Source: a virus. From it: 20,978 nucleotides of DNA. Positions 1 through 8,600 of this stretch are shown one piece after another (the stretch's first letter is position 1; every line of letters begins with the position of its first letter). A model generated the notes under the pieces. That model saw only the letters and a program-made list of their open reading frames with translations. It was not told the origin of the DNA and searched no databases. The position numbers were made by a program, and so were the translations under genes. The stretch spans positions 1 through 20,978 of IMG/VR virus record IMGVR_UViG_3300044715_001341. One strand, given 5' to 3'.

Positions 1-1105
1 ATTCAATCTTGCCCGCGGCTAAGAATTCTTTTAGCTGCACCTCTGGCTTACGTAAAGTTTTTTGTACGCTTGTAGACTCGTTAAAACCTGTTATAGCAGT
101 ACCTTTAACACCAAGTGCACCACCCATATCTTCTGCTATGTATTTGCCTAGTTTACGTGTCTTAATATTGTAGACCCAAAGCTCGGTGGCGCCTATGATG
201 TCAACTGGGTTGATTGATACTAGTTTATTAGTAGTATCGTTTTTAGCATACTTGAGTTTAGCAATAAGTTTTTCTTTTTGCGGAGGCTTACGCACTGCCG
301 CTTTCTTAGTTGCTTTCTTAACCTGTCCATACTGTGCAATGCCGTCAAACAATCGAGTATAGAAAGCATCATAACGTTTCCAGTCTGCCGCTTTCATATA
401 GCTGTATGCTTCTTTTAAGTCTTCGTCGCTTGTTGACTTAGCTTCTGTAATTTCAGCATAACGACGTTCAAACACAGCCTGTATTTTACCTAGCATTGCC
501 TGTGGTACGCCTTTACCACTTAGGTATTCGTATGCTTTAGGTTCTACAGTCTTACCTTCGTACAAACTATCTTCAAGTTCTTCGAAGTGCAAGATATGAG
601 TTTTCATAATCTCATTCATACGGTCCTGAATAGTAGGCACCTTAACTGCTGGTTTGGTTTTATCTGTTATTTCTTCAAGTACCTTAACATCGTTATCATC
701 CAATGCTAATGCTTTAGTTACGGCACCAATAATGTACTTGATTTCACGTTCACGCAATGGCATACCCTTACTGTGTGCTTTAATCAGCGCAGGCGCAGTT
801 AACGGAGTGTAACCGTCTGTGCTTTTAGCAAAACGTGTAATAGTTACAGCATCTAGTTTATGAGCAACGCCTGCTGTCTGTTTTAACCACTCGACCAAAT
901 ACTTTTTAAGCTCTTTGCTAGAATAGAAATAGTTGTAATAGCGCAAGCTCTTGCGCATCTCGTGATCAAACTCTTCATCTGTAAACTTTAACGCACGTTC
1001 GGTATCCCAAACTGGCTCACTACCAACAGCTTTCTCATCTGCAAAAATTGGATCACGTGTTGCTGTCTTAGCTTTTTTCTTTGCTCCGTCAATTTTAATA
1101 GCCAT
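1..1105 (-). CDS. Conserved phage protein of unknown function, 3' end outside window
   Basis: The reading frame is open from ATG at 1105 to the window edge, giving 368 codons with no stop, so the C-terminus is missing. The start is supported by an AAGGAAG-type ribosome site about 8 bases upstream and a consensus promoter at 1138-1166. The protein is hydrophilic and Lys/Glu-rich, with no signal peptide or membrane segment. The first 20 residues are basic (MAIKIDGAKKKAK). The middle is predicted mostly helical by eye, with a long charged stretch around residues 120-250. A Lys-rich linker follows near 265-285, then a more beta-like part containing the phrase IIGATELWVYN. This looks like an intracellular protein, possibly nucleic-acid binding from its basic patches, but I recognise no catalytic motif. 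The sigma-70 promoter suggests early expression. I give no function. Confidence 0.8.
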   Translation of the reverse strand, partial: MAIKIDGAKKKAKTATRDPIFADEKAVGSEPVWDTERALKFTDEEFDHEMRKSLRYYNYFYSSKELKKYLVEWLKQTAGVAHKLDAVTITRFAKSTDGYTPLTAPALIKAHSKGMPLREREIKYIIGAVTKALALDDNDVKVLEEITDKTKPAVKVPTIQDRMNEIMKTHILHFEELEDSLYEGKTVEPKAYEYLSGKGVPQAMLGKIQAVFERRYAEITEAKSTSDEDLKEAYSYMKAADWKRYDAFYTRLFDGIAQYGQVKKATKKAAVRKPPQKEKLIAKLKYAKNDTTNKLVSINPVDIIGATELWVYNIKTRKLGKYIAEDMGGALGVKGTAITGFNESTSVQKTLRKPEVQLKEFLAAGKIE

Positions 1106-1137
1106 CTGTTCTTCCTTGTTAATAGTTTATATATAGC

Positions 1138-1166
1138 ATTATACAGCCATTTGTTGTATTTGTCAA
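1138..1166 (-). promoter_or_regulatory. Consensus sigma-70 promoter for the partial unknown gene
   Basis: On the minus strand a perfect TTGACA (1166-1161) and a perfect TATAAT (1143-1138) are separated by exactly 17 bases. The predicted start of transcription is near 1131, leaving a leader of about 26 bases that carries an AAGGAAG ribosome site. The -35 box begins 2 bases past the stop codon of the upstream 88-aa gene, so the promoter fills the whole intergenic gap. Confidence 0.85.
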
Positions 1167-1168
1167 GC

Positions 1169-1435
1169 TCATCCTGCCAGTAGAACTGCAAACGTTATCA
1201 TACGTTCATAGTTTGCTATCTCTTCATTGACTTTGTCAACTAATTCTTTATGTAGTCTAGTCTGCTTTTGGTGTCTGCGACAATTGATTTCTTCTTTACT
1301 TATATCTTTAACCATTAGTCCAATATTATGACTGATGTTCCACATTTCGTGCGTGTACTTTTTCATTTTATGTAATGGCGCTTCTAATGCAGTCTGCACT
1401 TCTGGCCAATCTAAACTTGATTGTATTTCATTCAT
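1169..1435 (-). CDS. Small unknown early protein, 88 aa, likely leaderless
   Basis: Small charged protein with no recognised family. It contains helix-compatible stretches, for example around residues 45-75 (Lys/Glu/Arg/His-rich), and one Cys in a CRRHQK segment near residue 52; the last 12 residues are hydrophobic. No signal peptide. The ATG at 1435 lies 6 bases past the -10 box of a consensus promoter, so the predicted first transcribed base is the A of the start codon, and no Shine-Dalgarno sequence exists for this start. The next in-frame Met (residue 24) also lacks a ribosome site. The gene sits just upstream of, and on the same strand as, the partial gene, and is divergent from gp14. 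Position and promoter type suggest a host-takeover or other early accessory gene; that is inference. Confidence 0.7.
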   Translation of the reverse strand: MNEIQSSLDWPEVQTALEAPLHKMKKYTHEMWNISHNIGLMVKDISKEEINCRRHQKQTRLHKELVDKVNEEIANYERMITFAVLLAG

Positions 1436-1441
1436 AAAGCA

Positions 1442-1470
1442 AGTATAGCATCTATTTGCAGCTATGTCAA
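1442..1470 (-). promoter_or_regulatory. Near-perfect sigma-70 promoter giving a leaderless start
   Basis: Minus strand TTGACA (1470-1465), 17-base spacer, TATACT (1447-1442, one mismatch to TATAAT). Six bases separate the -10 box from the ATG at 1435, so the usual +1 position coincides with the start codon. It lies back to back with the late promoter of gp14, only 5 bases from it. Confidence 0.82.
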
Positions 1471-1475
1471 TCTAA

Positions 1476-1483
1476 GCTAAATA
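1476..1483 (+). promoter_or_regulatory. T4-type late promoter for gp14-gp15
   Basis: GCTAAATA resembles the T4 late octamer TATAAATA (two mismatches at the first two positions, the pattern shared with other sites in this window). Predicted start is near 1489. It is followed by an AGGA ribosome site at 1494-1497 and the ATG at 1505. Confidence 0.6.
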
Positions 1484-1504
1484 TTAGATATACAGGACTA
1501 TGTA

Positions 1505-3046
1505 ATGCCAAGATTAAGCATGTACCGCCCAAATAAGGGAAATGATTATAAATTCTTCGACCGCAGAATCAGTGAGATGTTTACTGTTGGCGGCGTTGAT
1601 ATTAATATTCACAAGTATCTTGGTCCAATCGAACAAGGCACCAGCATTACTACTTCGGCAGCGCAGGGCACGCCTGGCACTGAATTGGTATTTGCTAATA
1701 CATCGGCTGTAACCCGTGGTATGTTTGTTGCTGGTACTAATATTCCGGCTGGTACTACTGTTATTGCAAAAACAAGTACGACTATTACCCTATCAGCAAG
1801 CACTACAGCTATTGTTGGATCCGGTGCGACGATTGCTGTCTATTCCGATGCAACACAGCCAAGTTATGCTAATGAAAGTGTGAAAAATATACAAGACCTA
1901 TTGTTTTTAGAAAATAGAGATCGTAAGTACGACACTAGTGTTTATACTATGCGCAGTGTTTATCGTATGAATGACAATGATTTTGATCTAAGTCAATTTG
2001 GTTTGTTCTTAACTGGCGATACTATGTTTATGGTGTTCCACTTAAATGATATGGTTGAAACACTAGGTCGTAAGATTATGGTAGGCGATGTAATGGAACT
2101 ACCGCATCTTAAAGACTTTTATCCGTTAGACGATGATTTGCCCAGTGCGCTAAAACGTTATTACGTTGTACAAGATGCTACACGTGCAGCAGAAGGATTT
2201 AGTCAAACATGGTATCCGCATTTATGGCGTGTTAAAGTTGCTCCGCTAGTCGATAGTCAAGAATACAAAGACATTACACAAAACATCAGCAGTGGTGATG
2301 ATAACAATACACCAATCGGTGACTTGTTAAGTACTTACGACAAGTACACTGCGGTTAACGATGCTATTATCGCTCGAGCAGAATCTGAAGTGCCACTAAG
2401 TGGATATGATACTAGTACCATTTATACACTACCGGTTGGTACCGATAATTTACCAAATGTAGCTATTACCTCTACTGCTAAAGTACAAGGATACCTAACA
2501 AGCACAGGCTTGCCGCCAAACGGATTGGCGGTTAGTGCAGGTATTGCGTTTCCATCCACTCCGGCAGTCGGCGATTACTATCTACGCTTAGATTATGTAC
2601 CTAATAGACTATTCCGTTATGATTCAAAACGTTGGATTAAAATTGAGGATTCTGTGCGCACTAACTTAACACAGGGATTAGATAATACAACTCAACGCAG
2701 TGGCTTTGTTAACAACATAAATGCTACATATAGTGGCGGACTTGGTTGGGACGCAATTCGTGTTGCTACCTCTTACACTCCGGCGGGCAACGCAAAAACA
2801 TTATCATTTAATATGTCAACTAAGACAGTTGTAACGAAAATTGCGTATGTTAGCACACACGGCGTAAAAACTACCTTAAATGGCACACATATTACTAATA
2901 CTGTGGCAAATACTGCTGGAAATGTGTCATTTACCATCACAAATACCTTAGCAACTAACGATATGCTAGAATATACGGTTTACAGTAAAGTAACACCGGA
3001 ACGTCAGGGTTTATCTGACATACTTTCACCTTTGGCGGATAACTAA
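1505..3046 (+). CDS. 14: gp14-like neck protein with inserted beta domain and C-terminal extension
   Basis: Likely the T4 gp14-type head-completion/neck protein that joins the DNA-filled head to the tail. T4 gp14 is about 256 aa; this one is 513 aa. The gp14-like pattern is split. Residues 20-41 (ISEMFTVGGVDINIHKYLG) match the T4 segment leading to its VECYYVPREY. Residues 128-200 match the following part, including DLLFLENRDRKYD, LSQFGLF and GRKIMVGDVMELP (T4: EGDLIYFP). Between them, residues 43-115 form a Thr/Ser/Gly-rich beta insertion (GMFVAGTNIPAGTTV). The part after about residue 260 is an additional C-terminal region with a GDYYLRLDYVPNRLFRYD phrase. The start has an AGGA site 7 bases upstream. 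The stop overlaps the next start as TAATG. The adjacent gp15-like gene preserves the T4 14-15 order. The assignment is from remembered family sequence and synteny, not a search. Confidence 0.72.
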   Translation: MPRLSMYRPNKGNDYKFFDRRISEMFTVGGVDINIHKYLGPIEQGTSITTSAAQGTPGTELVFANTSAVTRGMFVAGTNIPAGTTVIAKTSTTITLSASTTAIVGSGATIAVYSDATQPSYANESVKNIQDLLFLENRDRKYDTSVYTMRSVYRMNDNDFDLSQFGLFLTGDTMFMVFHLNDMVETLGRKIMVGDVMELPHLKDFYPLDDDLPSALKRYYVVQDATRAAEGFSQTWYPHLWRVKVAPLVDSQEYKDITQNISSGDDNNTPIGDLLSTYDKYTAVNDAIIARAESEVPLSGYDTSTIYTLPVGTDNLPNVAITSTAKVQGYLTSTGLPPNGLAVSAGIAFPSTPAVGDYYLRLDYVPNRLFRYDSKRWIKIEDSVRTNLTQGLDNTTQRSGFVNNINATYSGGLGWDAIRVATSYTPAGNAKTLSFNMSTKTVVTKIAYVSTHGVKTTLNGTHITNTVANTAGNVSFTITNTLATNDMLEYTVYSKVTPERQGLSDILSPLADN

Positions 3047-4461
3047 TGAGCAGTCAATATTTTTATGATGGTCAAATTGAACGGTTTGTAGTACAATTCA
3101 TTAGAATAATGAGTGGCTACGAAGTTGAATTTGGACAGGATCGCACAGGCAGTAAAACTCTACAACGTGTGCCAATTTATTATGCAGATGGTAGCAAACA
3201 AGTTGCGGCTATTTTAGCAAATAATAGTGAGAACGCTATGCAGACTGTGCCAGCGATGGCTGTGTATATCAGCGGATTAACCTACGACAGAGAACGTGTG
3301 CAAAGTCCAACGTATGTTAATAATATGAGCATACGTCAACGTAAATATGATGCTGATACAGATACCTACGAACAAACACAAGGTAATGCATTTACTATTG
3401 AACGCATAATGCCTGTACCATATACATTAGAATTAAAGTTAGATATATGGACCAGCAACACTAAACAAAAATTACAATTAGTCGAACAGATATTACCATT
3501 GTTTAATCCCGGCTTAGAAATACAAAGTACAGACAATTATATTGACTGGACAAGTTTAAGTGTTATATATTTAGATAGCCCTAATTGGTCAAGTCGCGCG
3601 ATACCTGTGGGCACTGAAAATCCAATTGATGTTGCTACACTTACATTTAAATTGCCAATTTGGATTAGTCCACCTGCTAAAGTTAAAAAACTTGGCGTTA
3701 TTCAAAAAATTATTGCCGGTATACATGATGCTCAAGGTGATTTAAATGCCGCTGCATACACCGAAGCTAATTTAATGGGCACTCGTATGTATTATACTCC
3801 CATGGATTATGGAGTTTTACTATTAAGAAGTGGTAGCAACTCATACACATTGACATTATTAAAAGTAAGCGAAATTGAAGACCCTCGAGAGCCCACATTA
3901 AGTACCCCAACTAAAATTGGTACACGTGATAACTGGCATAATTTAGTTAATGTATATGGCGCATTAGTCGACGGTATCAGTCAAATTAGATTGTTAGCAG
4001 ACGACGGAGAGTCAGAGATTGTAGGCACTGTTACATATCATCCAACAGATGATAGTTTGTTAATTTTTAATGCAGACATTGATACCTATCCAGCTAACAC
4101 GTTAGCAGCAATTGATGCTATTATTGACCCTCGTAAAAATACTGCTGTGGCATTAGCGCAAGGTGCAGTTAATGGCACTCGTTATTTAATATTAAATTCA
4201 ATCGGTAGCAGTGACAATGGCGCTCTTGACGGGCCTAGTGCGTGGCGTGGTTCCAACAATGTAGATTTAATTGCAGGCGCAAATGATATTATCGAATATA
4301 ACGGCACACATTGGGCTGTTGTATTTGACAGTTCGGCTGCAACTGTGTTACAATATGTGTCAAATTTGAATACCGGAACGCAGTATAAATGGAATCTCAA
4401 TCAGTGGGTGAAAAGCTTCGAAGGTGAATATAAGAATGGTCTCTGGACATTAGTCCTTTAG
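3046..4461 (+). CDS. 15: gp15-like proximal tail sheath stabilizer/terminator
   Basis: Matches T4 gp15, which forms the ring capping the contractile sheath and tail tube at the head-proximal end. Residues 5-45 (YFYDGQIERFVVQFIRIMSG and then RVPIYYAD) parallel T4 YFYNSSFRRYATLMGDLFSN and RVPITYAS. Further parallels are VQSPTYVNNM, PVPYTLELKLDIWT, QLVEQILPLFNPGLEI (T4: QIVEQILPYFQPHF), and a final FKLPIWISPPAKV near residue 210 (T4: FEVNGWMYPPV). T4 gp15 is 272 aa; here residues from about 245 to 471 are an added domain. It ends in a beta-rich module with IIEYNGTHWAVVFD and a C-terminal GLWTLVL. Translation is coupled to gp14 by the TAATG overlap, with a GGCGGA sequence as possible ribosome site. 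Late-expressed from the promoter upstream of gp14. Confidence 0.85.
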   Translation: MSSQYFYDGQIERFVVQFIRIMSGYEVEFGQDRTGSKTLQRVPIYYADGSKQVAAILANNSENAMQTVPAMAVYISGLTYDRERVQSPTYVNNMSIRQRKYDADTDTYEQTQGNAFTIERIMPVPYTLELKLDIWTSNTKQKLQLVEQILPLFNPGLEIQSTDNYIDWTSLSVIYLDSPNWSSRAIPVGTENPIDVATLTFKLPIWISPPAKVKKLGVIQKIIAGIHDAQGDLNAAAYTEANLMGTRMYYTPMDYGVLLLRSGSNSYTLTLLKVSEIEDPREPTLSTPTKIGTRDNWHNLVNVYGALVDGISQIRLLADDGESEIVGTVTYHPTDDSLLIFNADIDTYPANTLAAIDAIIDPRKNTAVALAQGAVNGTRYLILNSIGSSDNGALDGPSAWRGSNNVDLIAGANDIIEYNGTHWAVVFDSSAATVLQYVSNLNTGTQYKWNLNQWVKSFEGEYKNGLWTLVL

Positions 4462-4490
4462 TTGACATTTATCAGTTAGTGTAGTATAAT
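4462..4490 (+). promoter_or_regulatory. Perfect consensus sigma-70 promoter for NUDIX gene
   Basis: TTGACA (4462-4467), exactly 17 bases, TATAAT (4485-4490), all twelve consensus bases present. The -35 box starts at the base directly after the gp15 stop codon. The ATG at 4498 is 7 bases past the -10 box, so the predicted transcript has zero to one leader base. Confidence 0.9.
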
Positions 4491-4497
4491 AGTTAAT

Positions 4498-4950
4498 ATG
4501 TTAACTAAAATAAAAGAATTAATATCAAATAAGTCTATAGAAGGAGTAGGTACGTTTATCTACTGTGTGACTACACATCGATATCTTTTTCTATTACGTA
4601 ATTCAAGCAAGTATTCTGGTACATGGGGATTAGCCGGCGGTAAGATTGATAGTGGCGAACAGTTACTCGAATCGTTGCATCGCGAACTTACTGAAGAATT
4701 AGGTATAGATTTTTCCTCTGCTAGAGTAATACCTATTGAAAAATTCACCAGTGACAAAAACAATTTTTCCTATCATACATTTTTATTACCTGTCAATGAA
4801 GAATTTGTGCCTGAGTTAAATTACGAGCATAGAGGTTATTGTTGGGTAGAACTAGGGGATTACCCCAAACCCCTACATCCCGGAGTTTGGCGCACTGTTA
4901 ACTTTAAAGAAGTTGTTGCTAAGATTAAAACGTTAGAATCTGTATTATAG
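4498..4950 (+). CDS. NUDIX hydrolase, leaderless
   Basis: A 150-aa NUDIX-fold pyrophosphohydrolase, an enzyme class that hydrolyses nucleoside diphosphates linked to another moiety. The complete NUDIX box (G-x5-E-x7-REUxEExGU) lies at residues 48-70: G48, E54, then RELTEELGI at 62-70, with the Mg-binding glutamates 63, 66 and 67 all present. The preceding GTWGLAGG is typical of MutT-like members, and length is normal for the family, so the enzyme should be active; the substrate cannot be told. It has its own perfect promoter and no Shine-Dalgarno sequence; the ATG sits at the predicted +1. It may also be reached by read-through from gp15. Its stop codon overlaps the end of the convergent 245-aa gene by 6 bases. 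The promoter implies early expression, unlike the late genes on both sides, suggesting an inserted accessory cassette. Confidence 0.93.
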   Translation: MLTKIKELISNKSIEGVGTFIYCVTTHRYLFLLRNSSKYSGTWGLAGGKIDSGEQLLESLHRELTEELGIDFSSARVIPIEKFTSDKNNFSYHTFLLPVNEEFVPELNYEHRGYCWVELGDYPKPLHPGVWRTVNFKEVVAKIKTLESVL

Positions 4951-5682
4951 ATTTGCTTCTAAAACAAATGCTCTAAATGATATTTGTCTAAAGTTTACAC
5001 ATGTTTTCCATTCGTCTGGCGTTGTTACTCTTCCTGCATTAGTTACCCATACAAAATCAACATCATCATATGTGTTAAATATTAATGCACGCTCTGCAAT
5101 CCATTTTTGAGATGAACTATCACTTCTAGTTTCTCCGTATCCAGCAGTATCTGCATAAACATTATAATTATAGCCCGGAGTATCTTGATTATCAAATCCT
5201 AATAGGAATATTTTTTTATGTCCATCAAATGCCGCAATATATGCTGCAGTAGTACCTGCATCAGTATACGGATCTCGTGGTATTAAATAGAATTTATTCG
5301 GATATTCAAGTAAGTGAATTGAACTTGTATATACAATATTATCTGTAGGATAATCGCTACTTGCCAGTTCTGCAATAATATCATTGCCGCGTGCTATTAA
5401 AAAGTCCGGAGTATAATCTCTATAAAGTGCATTACATCCATAAGTCTGTAATGTATCTGCTCCTAATAATCCGCCTCTATGCTCAAAAATTGCTCGCATA
5501 TCGAAGTCTAATCTAGACGGACCGTTACCAATAACAACAGCCTGATTAGATATTTGCGTATTAGTGACAGCATTTGGCAAATGTTCTGTTGTATCATGCC
5601 AAACACCATCAGTATAATTACGCTCTACTACAATATCTTCACCGGTATAATCTGTTCTATATAATTTATTAATTTTTAACAT
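4945..5682 (-). CDS. Probable glycosyltransferase-like protein (GT42/DUF115-type fold)
   Basis: A 245-aa protein with a Rossmann-type phrase VVIGNGPS at residues 49-56, close to the AGNGPS motif of GT42 sialyltransferases (Cst-II type) and of DUF115/MAF-type proteins. It continues with YGCNALYRDYTPDFLI (81-96), corresponding to the CN region after the first strand. Then come DAGTTAAYIAAF (141-152) and KIFLLGFDNQ (157-166), matching the SGxxA...LLGFD pattern of those families. No signal peptide or membrane helix. Residues 1-45 look like an added N-terminal piece. The start follows the giant fibre stop by 3 bases, and the AAGGTG ribosome site lies in the end of that gene, so translation is coupled to the fibre. 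A role in decorating the fibre or a host-surface sugar is inference; substrate and activity are unknown. A divergent non-enzymatic structural role is possible. Confidence 0.55.
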   Translation of the reverse strand: MLKINKLYRTDYTGEDIVVERNYTDGVWHDTTEHLPNAVTNTQISNQAVVIGNGPSRLDFDMRAIFEHRGGLLGADTLQTYGCNALYRDYTPDFLIARGNDIIAELASSDYPTDNIVYTSSIHLLEYPNKFYLIPRDPYTDAGTTAAYIAAFDGHKKIFLLGFDNQDTPGYNYNVYADTAGYGETRSDSSSQKWIAERALIFNTYDDVDFVWVTNAGRVTTPDEWKTCVNFRQISFRAFVLEANL

Positions 5683-5685
5683 TAA

Positions 5686-8600
5686 TTACACCTTAATATA
5701 TGATACGCTAAGTTTTACTGCATTACCAATTGCTGCACCTGTATAGCTTAATTCAACGTTTGCACCATTTACTGCTACAGATACAGTGCCCAATGCAGCG
5801 ACTCCTGTACTTATTGTTGCATATTGTGTACGTGTTGCTGTTGTACCATTATGTATTACCAACACTTCTGTAGTTTCATACTCGCCTGTACCGCTGTTTG
5901 ATATATTTACAATGTATTTTGCAGAGCGGTAAGTTGCTTTAGCAAAACTATCAATAACCACGGCACTTGTGCCTACTGTAACTGCTGTTTGGTCGTATGC
6001 AATCTTAGTACCATTTGTGTATGTTACTGAACTTGCATTAATTACAACATTGTCACTAGATGCATCACCAATATTAATTGTTCCGTTCGAATCACCGTTA
6101 ACAGTTAAGTTACCAACAATTGTTACATCATGGTTGAATGTTGCATTACCGTTAACATCTATGAAGAATCGTTTAGTTGTTGAAGATGAACCTGTCCATA
6201 TTTGCGCTTCGGTATTATTTGTAATAAATTGGGTCAACCCGTTAGCACTTGTAAGCGCAGCCACTGTAGTTGTGGTTGCTAACAGACGTACATCAATTAT
6301 ATCACCCAATGCCGGAGCTTCTGTAAATGTTAATACATCTGCACTAATATCATACGCAAGTGCTGGCATTTGTAACACACCATTGATACTAACAATAGCA
6401 GCCGCTGTTGTCGATGAGGCCTGTACAGTAAACGTAACGTTTGTTCCATCAACATTACCATTTGGGTTGCCCGATGCTGCTGAAAACTGTCTATCACTAA
6501 TTACAGTAAATATAGAACCTGCAGTTTGCCATTGACTGCCATCATAGAACTCCATATTATTAATGGTACTATTAAATCGCATCATACCGCCAACATCAAC
6601 ATTACCACTGTTACTCGGACGTTGCGCTGTTGACCCAACTGGTAGCAACATTGTATCAGTTGCATCAATTTTTAATGTTACACCACCTTGTACAGTTGTA
6701 TTACCACCACTACCTTGATAATGCCCACCACCTATAATAACTGAATCTGTATTACTATTTGCGTAAATTAATGCAGTTGAGTTTGCACCTTTAACTAAGA
6801 AGTTTTCTGCGCTTTGTGTATTATTAATTGTAGCGCCGTTGGCTACATATATATTTGTAGCAAACCCTGCGCCGCCTGAAACTTGCAGTGCACCAGTTGT
6901 TGTTGATGTTGCTGCTGTAGTTGCCGAAATAGTTGCATTGCCTACTATGTTAGTTGTTGCATTGCGGATATTTGTTGTACCAGTAGTAGCACCTAAGTTG
7001 AATGTAGTTGCAGAACCACCAACATTTAATGTTGTTACGTTTACGTTTGCAATATCAAGTGTTGTTTGTCCACTGTAAATTGTAGTTGCGTTTGGTAGGT
7101 ACACGTTTGCATTACGTATATTAAATGTACCTGTAGTTGCACCTGTTACTACAGAAGTAGCAGCACCTGCAAAGTTCATTGTAGTTGCTACTGAATTGTA
7201 CAATGCTTGCGTTGCTTGTTGACCAACTAATGTTGGGTTGTTGATAGTAATAGTACCACTACCAGCACCAATATTTGCTGTGGTTGCTGATGTAAATGCA
7301 CTTACTGTTGTTGCGTTTTGCGTTAACAAGCTAACTGTTGTTTGCGCACCATCAATAGTTGTTGCATTTGGTACCCATACGTTTGCATTATTAGCAGTAA
7401 GTATACCAGTTGCAGCACCTATGTTAAGTGCAGTAGCAGCACCTGCAAAGTTCATTGTAGTTGCTACAGTATTATATAATGCTTGCGTTGCTTGTTGTCC
7501 AACTAATGTTGGGTTGTTGATAGTAATAGTACCACTACCAGCACCAATATTTGCCGTAGTTGCTGATGTAAATGCACTTACAGTTGTTGCGTTTTGTGTT
7601 AATAGTGAAACTGTTGTTTGCGCACCATCAATAGTTGTTGCATTTGGTACCCATACGTTTGCATTATTAGCAGTAAGTGTACCAGTTGCAGCACCAATAT
7701 TAAGTGCAGTAGCAGCACCAAATGCATTTACTGTTGTAGCATTTACATTTAATAATGCAACAGTAGTTTGTGCACCATCAATAGTTGTTGCATTTGGTAC
7801 CCATACGTTTGCATTATTAGCAGTAAGTGTACCAGTTGCAGCACCAATATTAAGTGCAGTAGCAGCACCGCCTAAGTTTAATGTTGTTGCAGTTGTGTTA
7901 TATAAATCTTGTGATGCTTGCGTACCAACTACAGTTGGATTGCCAATAGTAATTGTACCACTGTTTGCACCAATTGCAAGTGCAGTTGCTGCGCCACCTA
8001 AGTTTAATGTTGTTGCAGTTGTATTATATAATGCTTGCGTTGCTTGAGTACCAACTACAGTTGGGTTATTAATAGTTAATGTACCTGTTGTAGCACCAAA
8101 CTCTAAATCAGTTGCAGCTTTAAATGCATCAACAGTAGTTGCATTTGTGTTGAATACAGTAGCAGTAGCACTTGTAGTAGTTATATCACCACCATTAACA
8201 GCTAAATCACCAGTTAAAGTAACATCACCAGTAATACCTAATGTTCCCCCAACAGTTGCATTACCAATAATGTTAGTAGTTGCATTGCGGATATTTGCTA
8301 CACCAGTAGTTGCACCTAATATCATTGTAGATGCAGCACCAAATGCGTTTACAGTAGTTGCAGTTGTATTGTAAACATTTTGTGTTGTTTGTGTACCAAC
8401 TAATGTTGGGTTACCAATAGTAATTGTACCACTATTAGCACCAACTGCGACAGTAGTTGCTCCACCGGCTAAGTTTAATGTAGTTGCTGTTGCATTTACT
8501 AAGTTAAATGTACCTGCAGATGTAGTTAAATCACCACCATTAACTGCTAAGTCATCTGTTAAAGTTGCTGCACCAGTTACCGCTAATGTTCCACCAACTG

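Noticed and set aside
988-1191. Small minus-strand frame across the early promoter
   Set aside because: It covers the TTGACA/TATAAT promoter and the start of the partial gene in another frame; no ribosome site or recognisable product.
7238-8047. Long plus-strand open frame (269 codons) opposite the giant fibre gene
   Set aside because: It mirrors the repeats of the minus-strand gene in antisense, giving a monotonous Val/Ala/Pro protein with no ribosome site; the minus frame is continuous for 2118 codons and has recognisable modules.
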